A DNA stretch of 64,000 nt from an uncultured Spirochaetaceae bacterium (GCA_902799965.1 CADCCO010000001.1:24737-88736); one strand, 5' to 3'; counted from the stretch's first letter, positions 42,427 through 52,417 are shown. The notes: a model not told the origin generated them from the letters alone. Translations and numbers: made by a program.

Positions 42427-44247
42427 ATGGATAAAGAAGAGCTTGACTCTTTGCTTTCTAAGCTTTCAGAAAAGGGCAAAAAAGAATTCAATTGGGACGA
42501 GATTGCCGACATCCTGGGACAAGAAGTCGTCGCCGACCAAGAAAAAAGCGAAGCCTTGATGGCCGAGCTTGAGCGGCGCGGCATTTTGATTCAAGAAGAG
42601 CTTCCGCCGGACCTTCCCGACGACGAGGACGTTGACAGCCTTGTGGTTGACGACGACGACGACGTTGACATCGCCGAAGACCAAGAGGCCAAGATTGCCG
42701 AGCAAGCCGAAAAGGAAGCCGCGATTCCGGCAAAAAAGCGCTTGGTCAGCTCAGACAAGGACGGCGCCGGCACTGACGACCCGATTCGCCTTTACCTGCG
42801 CGACATCGGAAAGGAAAACCTTCTTACCGCCGAGGAAGAGGTCATTCTTTCCAAGCAAATGGAAAGCGGCGAAAACATCATAAAGGACGTAATCAAGAGT
42901 TCCGGAAAATTGATTCCCGAATTTTTCACGGTGGCGCAAAAGGCCTTTACCAGAATCGACTTGCACGAGCCCGGCCGCCCGCGAAAGGAAATCAACGAGG
43001 AAATGGCCGAAAAGCGCCGCTTAAAGTCCGCCTACGCCGACTGCCTTAAGCCGATACTTTCTGAAATCAAGCAATACATGCTTTTAAAGCGCCAGCTTTT
43101 TGAGCTTGACTCAAACGTCAAGATTGTCGAAAACAAGGACATTCTCAAGCTGCAAAAAAAGATAATCCCGTACTTGCAAAAGGCGGACATCCAGACCGAA
43201 GAGCTTGAAAAGTTTTCGGCCGAGTTCATCGACGCAAAGCAAAAAATCGAGGAGTACCAGCACAAGCAGGAAAAGCGCATGAAGCAGCTGCGCATAAAGG
43301 ATCCCGCCGACTTGCGCCGCTTGGGCCGCCGCTTGGCCATCGGAAACGAAAGGTCCAAGCTTGAAAAAGAGCTGGGCATGAACGCCGACGACATCCGCGA
43401 CGTTTACTCACAAATCCAAAAAATCGAGCGCCGCCTTGTGCGCCTTGAATTTGAGTTTGAGAACAGCATCGAAGAAATCCTTACGATGGAAAAGGAAATC
43501 GAGCGCGGCCGAAAGATGATGGAGGCGGCGAAGAACCATTTGATCAACGCAAACTTGCGCTTGGTCGTCGCCATCGCCAAAAAATACACCAACCGCGGTT
43601 TGCAGTTCTTTGACTTGGTTCAGGAAGGAAACATCGGCCTTATCAAAGCCGTCGAAAAATTCGAGTACCGCAAGGGCTACAAGTTTTCGACATACGCCAC
43701 TTGGTGGATCCGCCAGGCGATCACCCGCAGCATCTCCGACCAAGCGCGCACAATCCGCGTTCCTGTCCACATGATTGAGCAAATCAACAAGGTTGTCCGC
43801 GAAAGCCGAAACCTTATGCAAAAGCTTGGCCGCGAGCCCAACGACGACGAAATCGCCCAGCAGCTCGGCTGGCCTGTCGCCCGCGTAAAGACGGTCAAGA
43901 ACGTCGCGCGCGAGCCGATTTCCTTGGAAACGCCGATTGGCGAGGAAGAGGATTCTTTGCTCGGAGACTTCATCGAAGACAAGGAAGTGGAGAATCCCGC
44001 AAACCAGACAGCCTACACGCTCTTGCAGGAACAGCTAAGCTCCGTTCTTTCCACGCTGCCGCCGCGCGAGCAGGAAGTGCTTAAAATGCGCTTTGGCCTT
44101 GAGGACGGCTATTCGCTGACCTTGGAAGAAGTGGGCCTTTACTTTAACGTCACCCGCGAACGCATCCGCCAGATTGAGGCCAAGGCGCTTCGCAGGCTGC
44201 GCCACCCAAGAAGGGCCACGGGACTTCGCGACTACATAGAGATATGA
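42427..44247 (+). CDS. rpoD: Primary sigma factor RpoD
   Basis: 606 residues, sigma-70 housekeeping factor. An acidic region 1.1 (residues about 60-90, Asp-rich) is followed by [21 protein letters not shown] (region 1.2). Region 2 has [18 protein letters not shown] and [17 protein letters not shown]. Region 4 has [18 protein letters not shown] with the helix-turn-helix in [19 protein letters not shown]. The near-consensus -35/-10 promoters in this window fit its specificity. GGAAAAAA precedes the ATG closely. Confidence 0.98.
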   Translation: MDKEELDSLLSKLSEKGKKEFNWDEIADILGQEVVADQEKSEALMAELERRGILIQEELPPDLPDDEDVDSLVVDDDDDVDIAEDQEAKIAEQAEKEAAIPAKKRLVSSDKDGAGTDDPIRLYLRDIGKENLLTAEEEVILSKQMESGENIIKDVIKSSGKLIPEFFTVAQKAFTRIDLHEPGRPRKEINEEMAEKRRLKSAYADCLKPILSEIKQYMLLKRQLFELDSNVKIVENKDILKLQKKIIPYLQKADIQTEELEKFSAEFIDAKQKIEEYQHKQEKRMKQLRIKDPADLRRLGRRLAIGNERSKLEKELGMNADDIRDVYSQIQKIERRLVRLEFEFENSIEEILTMEKEIERGRKMMEAAKNHLINANLRLVVAIAKKYTNRGLQFFDLVQEGNIGLIKAVEKFEYRKGYKFSTYATWWIRQAITRSISDQARTIRVPVHMIEQINKVVRESRNLMQKLGREPNDDEIAQQLGWPVARVKTVKNVAREPISLETPIGEEEDSLLGDFIEDKEVENPANQTAYTLLQEQLSSVLSTLPPREQEVLKMRFGLEDGYSLTLEEVGLYFNVTRERIRQIEAKALRRLRHPRRATGLRDYIEI

Positions 44248-44256
44248 GCGCGGCGG

Positions 44257-44280
44257 GGGCTTGGAAGCAGTTCCGAGCCC
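44257..44280 (+). terminator. Possible rpoD terminator/attenuator hairpin
   Basis: GGGCTTGGAA (44257-44266) pairs with TTCCGAGCCC (44271-44280, one G-T pair) around GCAG. The following sequence TTGCAATTTATTT is only moderately T-rich and also begins the next promoter, so termination strength is uncertain. Confidence 0.5.
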
Positions 44281-44309
44281 TTGCAATTTATTTCGCTTTA
44301 TTGTATATT
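44281..44309 (+). promoter_or_regulatory. Promoter of the zinc-ribbon gene
   Basis: TTGCAA (44281-44286), a 17-bp spacer and TATATT (44304-44309), with AAGGGGAA before the ATG at 44340. It may also drive rnpB downstream. Confidence 0.65.
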
Positions 44310-44339
44310 TTTTAGAATTAACGCAAGGGGAATGTAAAG

Positions 44340-45257
44340 ATGGAAAAAACGCTTGACATGTCAAAAGTTTTTGACAATTTGGAAAAACTTCAGGGAATTT
44401 TGTCTGAAAAGTATCAGATTCAGGCTAAAATCCAAGAAGTGCCAAAGCAGTTAAGCTCGCAGGAAGAATTGCTTTCGCGCCTAAAAAAGGAATACATCGA
44501 AAAAAATTCAAAGTACGAAGAGCTCAAGGAAAAAATCAACGGCATTAAGGAAGAGCTTGAAGAAGCCGTGAAGAACCGCGAAGAGGGCGAAAAGGGAATG
44601 GACAACATTTCCACCCACCGCGAATACGAGGCGCTCGAAAAGCAGATTTCCGAAGCCAGCGCCAAAGAAGCCGACTTGCGCAAGGACCTTCAAAAAGAGG
44701 AAAAGATTTTCGCCGAGCTGGACGAAACGATCAAGGCCGACGAAAGCTGGATCAAGAGCCAGGAAAAGGACTTGAACGAAGCCCGCGCCTCTTTGGACAA
44801 GGAAACCGGCAGCCTTAAAAAGCAATTGGCTTCTTTGGAAAAGAAAGAGGAGTCTTTGGCTCCCAACATCGACCCTGAAATCAAGTACAAGTTTGAGCGC
44901 ATAATCCTGCGCAACAACGAAGGCATCGTAAACGTAAAGAACGGCGTATGCGGCGGCTGCCACATGATTTTGCCCGCCCAGTTCGCCAACGAAGTCCGCG
45001 ACGAAAACGAAATCTTGTTCTGCCCTTACTGCAGCCGCATTTTGCGCTGGCAGGAAACAAAGGACGGCGAGGAAGAGACATACTTCACTATGGAAGACGC
45101 CGGCAGCCTTGCCGACTTGGACGACGACTTGCTTGACGGCGAAGAGGACGACGAGGACATCGAGAACGGAATCGACGAAAACAAAGACGATTATGTTGAC
45201 GACGATGACGAGGACGAAGAGGAAGTAGAGGACGAGGAAGAAGAGTCCGAAGAATAA
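44340..45257 (+). CDS. Coiled-coil zinc-ribbon protein (C4-type)
   Basis: 305 residues. A long coiled coil (about residues 10-175, Glu/Lys heptads) is followed by a C4 zinc ribbon (CGGCHMILP and CPYCSRILRW, about 203-240). The tail of about 60 residues is almost entirely Asp/Glu (DDDDEDEEEVEDEEEE). This is the zf-RING_7/CT398-like layout, seen with envelope or secretion partners in other bacteria; the acidic tail is unusual in length. rnpB starts 9 nt after its stop. Confidence 0.85.
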   Translation: MEKTLDMSKVFDNLEKLQGILSEKYQIQAKIQEVPKQLSSQEELLSRLKKEYIEKNSKYEELKEKINGIKEELEEAVKNREEGEKGMDNISTHREYEALEKQISEASAKEADLRKDLQKEEKIFAELDETIKADESWIKSQEKDLNEARASLDKETGSLKKQLASLEKKEESLAPNIDPEIKYKFERIILRNNEGIVNVKNGVCGGCHMILPAQFANEVRDENEILFCPYCSRILRWQETKDGEEETYFTMEDAGSLADLDDDLLDGEEDDEDIENGIDENKDDYVDDDDEDEEEVEDEEEESEE

Positions 45258-45266
45258 GTTTATAAC

Positions 45267-45685
45267 GCAGAAGAAATATAACCGCGCGTCCAATCAATAA
45301 TGACATTCTTTGGGCGTGAGGCAAAGTCCGGGCTCCGCCGGAAAAAATGCCGGATAATTACCGGGGGAAGGACGGCAGTTGCAAGCTTCGCCTTGCGATT
45401 TTTGCATAACCCGTCGTTCCACAGACAGCGCAACAGAAAACATACCGCATTTTTTGCGCAAGCGAAAATTGTAAGGGTGAAAAGGCGGCGTAAGAGACCA
45501 CCGGGCGCTTGGCAACAGGCGCCGCATTGCAAGCCTCATTTGGAGCAAGGTCAAGAAGCGGCTGTTTTTCCGGAACATAAGCCGCGGGTAGACCGCTAAA
45601 GTTTTTGGGCGACCAAGAACTCGGATAGATGGTTATGGCTATGATTTTTCATAGTTGCCAGAACCCGGCTTACGGTTTCTTCTGC
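45267..45685 (+). ncRNA. rnpB: RNase P RNA (class A)
   Basis: Catalytic RNA of RNase P, which matures tRNA 5' ends. Conserved parts in order: GAGGCAAAGTCCGGGCTCC (P3/P4 side, about 45317), GGACGGCAGTTGC, CAACAGAAAACATACCG (about 45430), AAGGGTGAAAAGGCGG, GTAAGAGACCACCGG, GGTAGACCGCT, and ACTCGGATAGATGGTTATG near the 3' end with CAGAACCCGGCTTAC. The ends are set by the P1 helix: GCAGAAGAAA (45267-45276) with TTTCTTCTGC (45676-45685). A run of eight or more T follows directly, acting as terminator. No promoter with a good -35 is visible just upstream. Confidence 0.93.
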
Positions 45686-45693
45686 TTTTTTTT
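45686..45693 (+). terminator. T-run ending rnpB
   Basis: A run of T directly after the 3' strand of the P1 helix, so P1 itself serves as the terminator stem. Confidence 0.6.
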
Positions 45694-45729
45694 ATAACGG
45701 GGACGACTTTAATCGAGGGGATAAAGCGG

Positions 45730-46689
45730 GTGAAACTATCGTCTAAGGCCGCAAGGCTTGTAATAAGAACAAAAAGCCGTTTGATGCCCGCTTTGATTTT
45801 TTCGTTCTTGGCGGCCGCGGTTCTTTTTACCGCCGGCTATTTTATCAAAAAAAAGGTTTCCGAAAAAATCCACAATTCGCCTTCAATCACAATGCTTTCC
45901 GACAAATGGAAGCAGTGCGACTATCAGGCGGTCTACGACACCAGCTCGCTCTTGCTGGAAAAAAAGCCTTTCAACAACACGCTTTTGGTCTACAAGGGCT
46001 ACGCGGCCTTTTACCTTGCCGTTTCGGCCACCGAGTCCCAAGACGCGCAGTCGTACATCGAAGAATCCATCCACTGCTTGCGCCTTGCCTTGATGAAGGC
46101 CAAGAAAAGGACTTTGGGGCAAATCCACTACATGTTGGGAAAAGCCTATTTTTACAAGAACTCGATTTCGTCATACCATTACTACGCTGACTTGGCGGTT
46201 GAGCATTTGACGATGGCCAAGCGGCTGGGCTATTCCGCCGACGACATCGCGGAATACTTGGGCTTAAGCTACGCGCAGCTGAACATGACGATGGAAAGCA
46301 TCGCGGCCTTTAGTGAGGCGCTTTTAAAGCGCGAAAGCGACGCGCTGCTTTTGTCGATAGCCGAGCAGTATTCAAAGGCCCAGCAGAACGCGGCGGCCAA
46401 GCAATACTTGTTCCAAATAATCCAGCGCTCAAACGACGACTCGCTGATAATAAAGAGCCGCGTTCTCTTGGGAAACATTCTTATAAAAGAAAAGGACTTT
46501 GAGGGCGCCCAAAGGGAGTTTGAGGCGATTCTGGCAAAAAACGAAAATTCCGCCGAGGCGCATTACGGCTTGGGCCTTGTATACGAAAATCAGGGCGACA
46601 TGGTAAAGGCTAGGGCGGAATGGAGAAAGACGCTAAGAATTCAAGTGAACCACTTTGGGGCGCTAGAAAAAATTCAGCAATATAAGTAA
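45730..46689 (+). CDS. Membrane-anchored TPR protein
   Basis: 319 residues from a GTG at 45730, chosen because GAGGGGA lies about 9 nt upstream; an upstream TTG at 45655 would begin inside rnpB. One N-terminal helix (LIFSFLAAAVLFTAGYFI) is followed by TPR repeats, clearest in ALLVYKGYAAFYLAVSATE-like helices and AEAHYGLGLVYENQGDMVKA with AEWRKTLRI at the C-terminus. It lies directly before mreB and may act with the cell-shape machinery; that is inference from position. Confidence 0.8.
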   Translation: MKLSSKAARLVIRTKSRLMPALIFSFLAAAVLFTAGYFIKKKVSEKIHNSPSITMLSDKWKQCDYQAVYDTSSLLLEKKPFNNTLLVYKGYAAFYLAVSATESQDAQSYIEESIHCLRLALMKAKKRTLGQIHYMLGKAYFYKNSISSYHYYADLAVEHLTMAKRLGYSADDIAEYLGLSYAQLNMTMESIAAFSEALLKRESDALLLSIAEQYSKAQQNAAAKQYLFQIIQRSNDDSLIIKSRVLLGNILIKEKDFEGAQREFEAILAKNENSAEAHYGLGLVYENQGDMVKARAEWRKTLRIQVNHFGALEKIQQYK

Positions 46690-46708
46690 AATAGGATTTG
46701 GGGGAAAT

Positions 46709-47740
46709 ATGTTCAACAGTTTTGTAACAGACATAGGAATTGACTTGGGAACTTGCAACACGCTTATTTACGTGCGCGGAAAGGGAATCGTGATTGACGA
46801 GCCTTCCGTAGTTGCGGTTGAAAAGGGAACCAACCAAGTTGTGGCCGTTGGCGCCGAAGCCAAGCGCATGCTTTGGAAAACGCCCAACAACATCATAGCC
46901 ACGCAGCCGCTGGCCGACGGAGTTATCGCCGACATCGACAGCTGCGAAAAAATGATAAAGTATTTCATTTCTAAAATCATACCCAAGCACCGCTTTTTCA
47001 CTTCGACCAGAATGAAAATCGGAATCCCGTCTTGCATCACCGAAGTCGAAAAGCGCGCGGTAATCGAAGCGGCGCTAAAGGCCGGCGCCCGCGAAGTCGA
47101 GGTAATCCCCGAAAGCTTGGCCGCGGCCATCGGCGCAAAGATTCCGATTTACGAGCCGGCCGGCCACATGGTTTGCGACATCGGCGGCGGAACTGCGGAA
47201 ATTTCCGTAATCTCTTTGGGCGGCATGGTAATCACTTCTTCAATCCGCGTCGGCGGAAACAAGTTTGACGAGGCGATTGTAAAGCACATCCAGCAAAAGT
47301 TCGGCCTGACGATTGGCCAGCAGACGGCCGAGCGCCTTAAGATTGAAATCGGAAACGCCTCAAGCGACCGCAACATTGAAAAGATGGAAATCAAGGGCGC
47401 CGACTCCAACAACGGTTTGCCCCGCCGCCTTGAGATTGACAGCGTTGAGGTTCGCGAGGCGCTTAAAGAGCCGGTCAACCGCATCGTCGAAGAAATCAAG
47501 GCCACGCTCGGCCACACGCCGCCGGAGCTTGCCGCCGACATCATCGAGCGCGGAATCGTAATGACGGGCGGCGGCTCGATGCTCAAGGGCCTTCCCAAGC
47601 TCATTTCAAAAGAAACCAACGTTCCCGTAATTTTGGTTGAGAACCCGCTTGAATGCGTGGCGCTTGGAGCGGGCGAGGCTTTTGAATTGTTTAAGGATAT
47701 GTCCACCGACAGGTCTATTTACGACAACTTGAACGTGTAA
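46709..47740 (+). CDS. mreB: Rod-shape actin homologue MreB
   Basis: 343 residues. It forms membrane-bound filaments that guide lateral wall synthesis. Actin-fold nucleotide motifs: IDLGTCNTLIYVRGKGI, CDIGGGTAEISVISLGG and IVMTGGGSMLKGLPKL. KGIVIDEPSVVA is MreB-specific. GGGGGAAA precedes the ATG. First of the mreBCD-mrdA-rodA cluster. Confidence 0.98.
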   Translation: MFNSFVTDIGIDLGTCNTLIYVRGKGIVIDEPSVVAVEKGTNQVVAVGAEAKRMLWKTPNNIIATQPLADGVIADIDSCEKMIKYFISKIIPKHRFFTSTRMKIGIPSCITEVEKRAVIEAALKAGAREVEVIPESLAAAIGAKIPIYEPAGHMVCDIGGGTAEISVISLGGMVITSSIRVGGNKFDEAIVKHIQQKFGLTIGQQTAERLKIEIGNASSDRNIEKMEIKGADSNNGLPRRLEIDSVEVREALKEPVNRIVEEIKATLGHTPPELAADIIERGIVMTGGGSMLKGLPKLISKETNVPVILVENPLECVALGAGEAFELFKDMSTDRSIYDNLNV

Positions 47741-47743
47741 AGA

Positions 47744-48628
47744 ATGCAAAAAAAGCCTTTTTTCGTTTTGCATTTTTCTGAATTTCTTCTCGCGTTTTTG
47801 CTGGTTCTTTCCGGCGTGATGATGTCGTTTTCGTCGGGCGGCTTTATCTTGAATTTCAAGCAAATCGGATTCAACATTTTTTCTACCGCCGAAAACGGAA
47901 TAAGCGCCGTGGCCCGCGCCGCGCAAAGCTCTTTTAACGCCGTAAAGGAGTTGGCGGAATTGCGAAAGCAATACGCGATTCTTGTCGAAAAGCTGAAAGA
48001 CTACGAATACATGCAGCGGTCCAATTCCGAGATACGAAAGGAAAACGCCCGCCTAAAGGAGCAGCTGGACTTTGCCCAAAGCCTTGCGGTGAAGAATTTT
48101 CCCGCCAACATAATTTCGCGGGGCGCGGACAATTTGTATTCAACGATTGTCGTAAACAAAGGCGCGCGCAACGGCGTGCGGAAGAATATGCCGGTAATCG
48201 CCATTCAAAACGGCAACATCGGAATCGTGGGCAAGGTAATAACGGTTGGCTACACGACCGCGCAAATCATGCCGGTCTTTGACTACAACTCCGCGATTTC
48301 TGCCCGCGTCCAAAACACGCGCGACATTGGCTTGGTGACCGGAAACGGCTCCGACTCGCTTCCGCTAAAAATGGGCTACATAAAAAAGCGCGTCATCGAC
48401 GAGCTGCGCTTTGGAGACGTAATCGTCACCAGCGGCGAAAACGAAAACTATCCCGCAGACATTCCGATCGGAACGATTTCGCACGTGCAAGTCTTGGACT
48501 ACGACACGTCGCTTGCGATAGAGCTTGACCCCATCATCGATTTTTCGCGCCTTGAGACTGTTTTGGTCATTGACCGAAAGACGCCCAACGACAAGGCAAA
48601 GGACGGCGGGGAAGGGGACGCGCTGTGA
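47744..48628 (+). CDS. mreC: Rod-shape protein MreC
   Basis: 294 residues. An N-terminal helix (LLAFLLVLSGVMMSF, about residues 13-30), a coiled coil (about 60-110), and the paired beta-barrel domain with GADNLYSTIVVNKGARNGV, GIVGKVITVGYTTAQI and GLVTGNG. It bridges MreB and the penicillin-binding protein in the periplasm. The start is 3 nt after the mreB stop; the end overlaps mreD (GTGA). Confidence 0.95.
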   Translation: MQKKPFFVLHFSEFLLAFLLVLSGVMMSFSSGGFILNFKQIGFNIFSTAENGISAVARAAQSSFNAVKELAELRKQYAILVEKLKDYEYMQRSNSEIRKENARLKEQLDFAQSLAVKNFPANIISRGADNLYSTIVVNKGARNGVRKNMPVIAIQNGNIGIVGKVITVGYTTAQIMPVFDYNSAISARVQNTRDIGLVTGNGSDSLPLKMGYIKKRVIDELRFGDVIVTSGENENYPADIPIGTISHVQVLDYDTSLAIELDPIIDFSRLETVLVIDRKTPNDKAKDGGEGDAL

Positions 48629-49134
48629 TAAAGTCTTATTTTTCAAGCTTCGCCATTCTGATCGTTTTCGCTCTCATTGAGACGGCGCTTCTTTCAAACA
48701 TTTTCTTTTTGCCCGCGATACCGGACTTTCTTTTGCTTTGCGTCTTGTATTTTTCAATCAGGAACGGAAAAGTCGCCGGCGAGCTTACGGGCTTTGCGTC
48801 CGGCCTCTTGCTGGACTTTTTGAGCGGAAGCCCCTTTGGCTTGAACTGCCTTGTGCGAACCGTCGTAGGATTTTTGGGCGGCTACATGCACAGGATGATG
48901 AACTACGAAAGCTTTTTCGTGAATTTTATCGCGGGCTTTTTTGCCACATTAATCAAGGCCGCGCTGATTTACGTCATGTCGCTTTTGTTCCCCAATTACG
49001 TGAACTCATACCACATTTTCTCTTCGGTGTTCGCGCTGGAGCTTGCGATGAACACGCTTCTTTGTCCGCTTGTCATAAAGCTTTTGAGAAACTTTGACTC
49101 CTTTATTGTTCCGCCAAGAAGGGGAATCGACTGA
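48625..49134 (+). CDS. mreD: Rod-shape protein MreD
   Basis: 169 residues with about five to six transmembrane helices, as expected for MreD. The segment FASGLLLDFLSGSPFGLN is the conserved family block. A GTG start overlaps the mreC stop, and its stop overlaps mrdA (TGATG). Membrane partner of MreC in the elongasome. Confidence 0.92.
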   Translation: MIKSYFSSFAILIVFALIETALLSNIFFLPAIPDFLLLCVLYFSIRNGKVAGELTGFASGLLLDFLSGSPFGLNCLVRTVVGFLGGYMHRMMNYESFFVNFIAGFFATLIKAALIYVMSLLFPNYVNSYHIFSSVFALELAMNTLLCPLVIKLLRNFDSFIVPPRRGID

Positions 49135-50996
49135 TGGCAAGAAGCAAGTCGCTGGTCGTTTTTGTCTTTTTTCTTTTGGTTTCTTTGGTTTGCGGAATTT
49201 ACACCCTGCGCCTTTTCAACATGCAGGTCATTCACGGAGAAACCTACCGCCGCGCGTCAAAGGTTGTTTCCACCCGCAACGCGGTTATCACCGCCCAGCG
49301 CGGAGAAATCTACGACCGCAACAACAACGCGGCGATGGTCATCAACACCGATTCTTTTGCCGTGGAAGTGATTCCCGGAGAAATCCCCCGCGACTACTAC
49401 GACACGGTTTTATCCAAACTGGCTGACTTTCTTGGCGTTAAAAAAGGCGACATCGACGCGATGATTCCCCAAAACGTCCGCCGCTCCTTTAACAAGATAA
49501 CCGTAAAGACAAACGTTCCCTTTAAGACAATCTCGAACATCGCCGAAAACATCAACGACCTTCCCGGCGTGACATGGATTTCTAAGCCGATGCGAAACTA
49601 CATCGAAACCGGCTCCTTTTCGCACATACTGGGATATGTCGGCGACATCACGCGCGAAGAATACGCGCTTATGTACAACAAGGGATACTCGCGCTCAAGC
49701 GTTGTCGGAAAAACCGGCATCGAGCGCCAATACGACGACTTGCTGCAGGGAAAAGACGGCTTGGAGCAGCGCACGGTTGACGTTCGAGGCCGAATGCTTT
49801 CGGAAGCGCCAAAAATCACGCCGCCCGTTTCGGGAAAAAAATTGGTTCTTACGATTGACACCGAAATTCAAAAGCTGGCCGAAAAGGCGCTCGGCAACAG
49901 AATCGGCGCGATGATTGTTTTAAAGCCCTCGACTGGCGATGTTCTTGCCATGGTGTCGTATCCCTATTACGACTCAAACTTGTTCAACTCCGAAAATGCG
50001 GCCGCCGAATACGCGAAACTGACTGAGGACGAGCGCAATCCGCTTTTGAACCGAGCCGTCAACGCGCAGTATCCGCCCGCCTCGACTTTTAAAATCGTAA
50101 TGACCGCCGCGCTCTTGAACGAAAAGGCAATCTCGCCCAAAGAAAAAATCGAATGCAAGGGCGAGGTTGAGTACGGCGGCCGCGTCTACCACTGCTGGGT
50201 TCTTCGTCCCGGCCACGGCTGGCTTGACCTAAAGAACGCGCTGGCGAAGTCTTGCGACATTTATTATTGGCAAGTCGGCCGCGAAAATTTGGGCGTTCAA
50301 AAAATAATCCAGTACGCCAAAATCTTTGGCTACGGCCAGTCAGCGCAAATCGACTTGCCCAGCCAGTCCAAGGGCTTTGTGCCTTCGCCTGAATGGAAGG
50401 AGCGCCGCTACCACGAGCGCTGGCTTGGCGGCGACACGATGGCCGTTTCAATCGGTCAGGGCTACACCACGGCGACTCCCTTGCAAGTGGCCAACGTAAT
50501 GGCGATGGTGGCCAACGAAGGAAAGATTTACAAGCCGCATTTGCTCAAGGAAGTCCGCGATCCGGTGACCGACGAGGTTATTCAAACTGTGGAGCCGGAA
50601 GTTCTTTTTACAAGCGACATGGAGCCTGGAACTTGGAAGGAAATCCAAGACGACTTGCGCTGGACGGTTTTGGAAGGCTCGGCCAAGCATTCGCTCTTTA
50701 ACAAGGTCGTTAAAATCGCCGCCAAAACTGGAACCGCGGAAGTCACCGGCTACAAGGACAGCTGGCACTCTTGGCTGTTGGCCTACGCGCCTTACGACGG
50801 CCCGATAGAGGACAGAATAGTTGTCGCCACAATAGTTGAGGCGGCCAACACGTATTCTTGGTGGGCGCCTTACGCGACCAACATCGTCATGCAGGGAATC
50901 TTTGCCCATCAAAGCTACGAAGACGCGGTTGAGGCCTTGGGCTGGCAGTATCTTGTGAAGCAGACAAACCAAGCGTCAAGGGATTCAAGAGAGTAG
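49134..50996 (+). CDS. mrdA: Penicillin-binding protein 2 (transpeptidase)
   Basis: 620 residues. Cross-links peptidoglycan during elongation. One N-terminal helix (VVFVFFLLVSLVCGIYTL), a dimerisation/pedestal domain (VVSTRNAVITAQRGEIYDRN), then the transpeptidase with SxxK in PASTFKIV, SxN-type SCD in ALAKSCDIYYW, and KTG in AAKTGTAEV. It works with RodA, whose gene follows after 19 nt. Confidence 0.97.
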   Translation: MARSKSLVVFVFFLLVSLVCGIYTLRLFNMQVIHGETYRRASKVVSTRNAVITAQRGEIYDRNNNAAMVINTDSFAVEVIPGEIPRDYYDTVLSKLADFLGVKKGDIDAMIPQNVRRSFNKITVKTNVPFKTISNIAENINDLPGVTWISKPMRNYIETGSFSHILGYVGDITREEYALMYNKGYSRSSVVGKTGIERQYDDLLQGKDGLEQRTVDVRGRMLSEAPKITPPVSGKKLVLTIDTEIQKLAEKALGNRIGAMIVLKPSTGDVLAMVSYPYYDSNLFNSENAAAEYAKLTEDERNPLLNRAVNAQYPPASTFKIVMTAALLNEKAISPKEKIECKGEVEYGGRVYHCWVLRPGHGWLDLKNALAKSCDIYYWQVGRENLGVQKIIQYAKIFGYGQSAQIDLPSQSKGFVPSPEWKERRYHERWLGGDTMAVSIGQGYTTATPLQVANVMAMVANEGKIYKPHLLKEVRDPVTDEVIQTVEPEVLFTSDMEPGTWKEIQDDLRWTVLEGSAKHSLFNKVVKIAAKTGTAEVTGYKDSWHSWLLAYAPYDGPIEDRIVVATIVEAANTYSWWAPYATNIVMQGIFAHQSYEDAVEALGWQYLVKQTNQASRDSRE

Positions 50997-51015
50997 GGAA
51001 TAGGGGAGGCCGCTT

Positions 51016-52341
51016 TTGAAAATAAAAATCTTTCAGCTGATTGACTGGATAATGCTTTTGTGCGCCCTTCTTTTGACCGTGACTGGCATTTGCTTTATTT
51101 ATTCAAGCGCCATAAACCAACAGGGCCAGCTGGTCACAAACGAATACGCCAAGCAAATCATTTGGGCTTCGATGGGGCTTGTCTTGATGATTGCCGTGGC
51201 GATTTACGACTACCGAAGCTTTGAGCGCTACATAACGATTTTCTTTGGCATTTTGATTTTTTTGCTGGTTGTGACGCGGCTTTTTGGAAAAACAATAAAC
51301 GGCGCCAAAAGCTGGATTGGAATCGGCTCGTTTGGAATCCAGCCTTCCGAGTTTGGAAAAATAATCTACATACTTTTTATGGGCTGGTTCTTCCACAAAA
51401 CAGAAGAATGGACGAGCGAGCGAAAGCGCTTTTTGGCGGCGCTGGGAATCAGCCTTTTGACGATGGGCTTGATATTGATTCAGCCCGACTTGGGAACGGC
51501 CAGCGTGTACATTCCGATTTTCTTTTTCATGTGCTTTGCCGCGGGCGTTCCCTTGCGCTACATTTTCTTTTGCCTGGCGTTCGGCCTTTTGACAGTCCTT
51601 GCCGCCATGCTTCCTGTATGGCAGGAACAAATCGCGCGGCACACTTACGCGATTCTTAGCATTTTGACCGTAAAAAAAATCCGCGTCTTGTTCACCGTTG
51701 GCTTTGGCGCCATAACAGTCATAGGCCTTTTGGGAAAGCTTTTCTTTAAGCATAACAAATACTATTATTGGATAACTTACGCCAGCGCGATTATTTTTGG
51801 AGCCTTGCTGTGCTCGCAGGCCGTCACGAAGGTTTTGAAGCCCTATCAAATACAGCGCCTTATCATCTTCCTTGATCCGTACACCGACAAGCAAGGCTCC
51901 GGCTGGAACATCATTCAGTCCAAGACCGCGATTGGCGCCGGCGGCCTTTTTGGAAAAGGCTTTTTGCGCGGAACGCAAAGCCACTTGCGCTTTTTGCCTG
52001 AGCAGTCCACCGACTTTATCTTTAGCATTCTTTCGGAAGAAGCCGGCTTTTGGGGAGGCCTCGCGGTCTTTATTTTGTATTTTATCCTTATGTGCCGAAT
52101 GATTTTAATCATTCGCCGAACGACTAACCATTACGGCTATTACATCGCGTCCGGCATTTTGGGGCTTTTCTTTTTTCACTTTATGGTCAACGTTGGCATG
52201 GTAATGGGCGTGATGCCGATAACGGGAATTCCGCTTTTGTTCTTGTCTTACGGCGGCTCGTCTATGTGGACGGCGATGGCATGCGTGGGCATTATGATGA
52301 GCGTCAACTACAGGCACTTTTCGTTTATGCAACAGGAGTAA
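51016..52341 (+). CDS. rodA: Peptidoglycan glycosyltransferase RodA
   Basis: 441 residues, longer than the usual 370-400. A SEDS-family polymerase with about ten to twelve helices. Conserved: GAKSWIGIGSFGIQPSEFGK, LIQPDLGTASVYIPI, GWNIIQSKTAIGAGGLFGKG, FLPEQSTDFIFSILSEEAGF and LLFLSYGGSSMWTAM. The added length lies in the middle (about residues 205-265), between helices. The start is a TTG at 51016 with GGGGAGG upstream. It ends the operon at a strong hairpin. Confidence 0.95.
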   Translation: MKIKIFQLIDWIMLLCALLLTVTGICFIYSSAINQQGQLVTNEYAKQIIWASMGLVLMIAVAIYDYRSFERYITIFFGILIFLLVVTRLFGKTINGAKSWIGIGSFGIQPSEFGKIIYILFMGWFFHKTEEWTSERKRFLAALGISLLTMGLILIQPDLGTASVYIPIFFFMCFAAGVPLRYIFFCLAFGLLTVLAAMLPVWQEQIARHTYAILSILTVKKIRVLFTVGFGAITVIGLLGKLFFKHNKYYYWITYASAIIFGALLCSQAVTKVLKPYQIQRLIIFLDPYTDKQGSGWNIIQSKTAIGAGGLFGKGFLRGTQSHLRFLPEQSTDFIFSILSEEAGFWGGLAVFILYFILMCRMILIIRRTTNHYGYYIASGILGLFFFHFMVNVGMVMGVMPITGIPLLFLSYGGSSMWTAMACVGIMMSVNYRHFSFMQQE

Positions 52342-52390
52342 GACTGTGTCAAGGCGCGCTGCGCTCAAGGCCTTGACACAGTCTTTTTTC
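52341..52390 (+). terminator. Strong terminator after rodA
   Basis: AGACTGTGTCAAGG (52341-52354) pairs perfectly over 14 bp with CCTTGACACAGTCT (52371-52384), followed by TTTTTT. It ends the mre-rodA operon. Confidence 0.9.
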
Positions 52391-52417
52391 AGCGCGATAA
52401 AGATTATCGCGCTGAAA
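52387..52417. repeat. Second perfect palindrome after rodA
   Basis: TTTCAGCGCGATAA (52387-52400) and TTATCGCGCTGAAA (52404-52417), a perfect 14-bp inverted repeat with a 3-nt loop, overlapping the T-run of the previous terminator. Confidence 0.85.

Noticed and set aside
45260..45599. Open frames on both strands at 45260-45599
   Set aside because: They fall inside the RNase P RNA, which is supported by several conserved RNA elements and a P1 helix.
45655..45729. Longer TPR protein starting at TTG 45655
   Set aside because: That start is inside rnpB; the GTG at 45730 has a good ribosome site and precedes the membrane helix properly.
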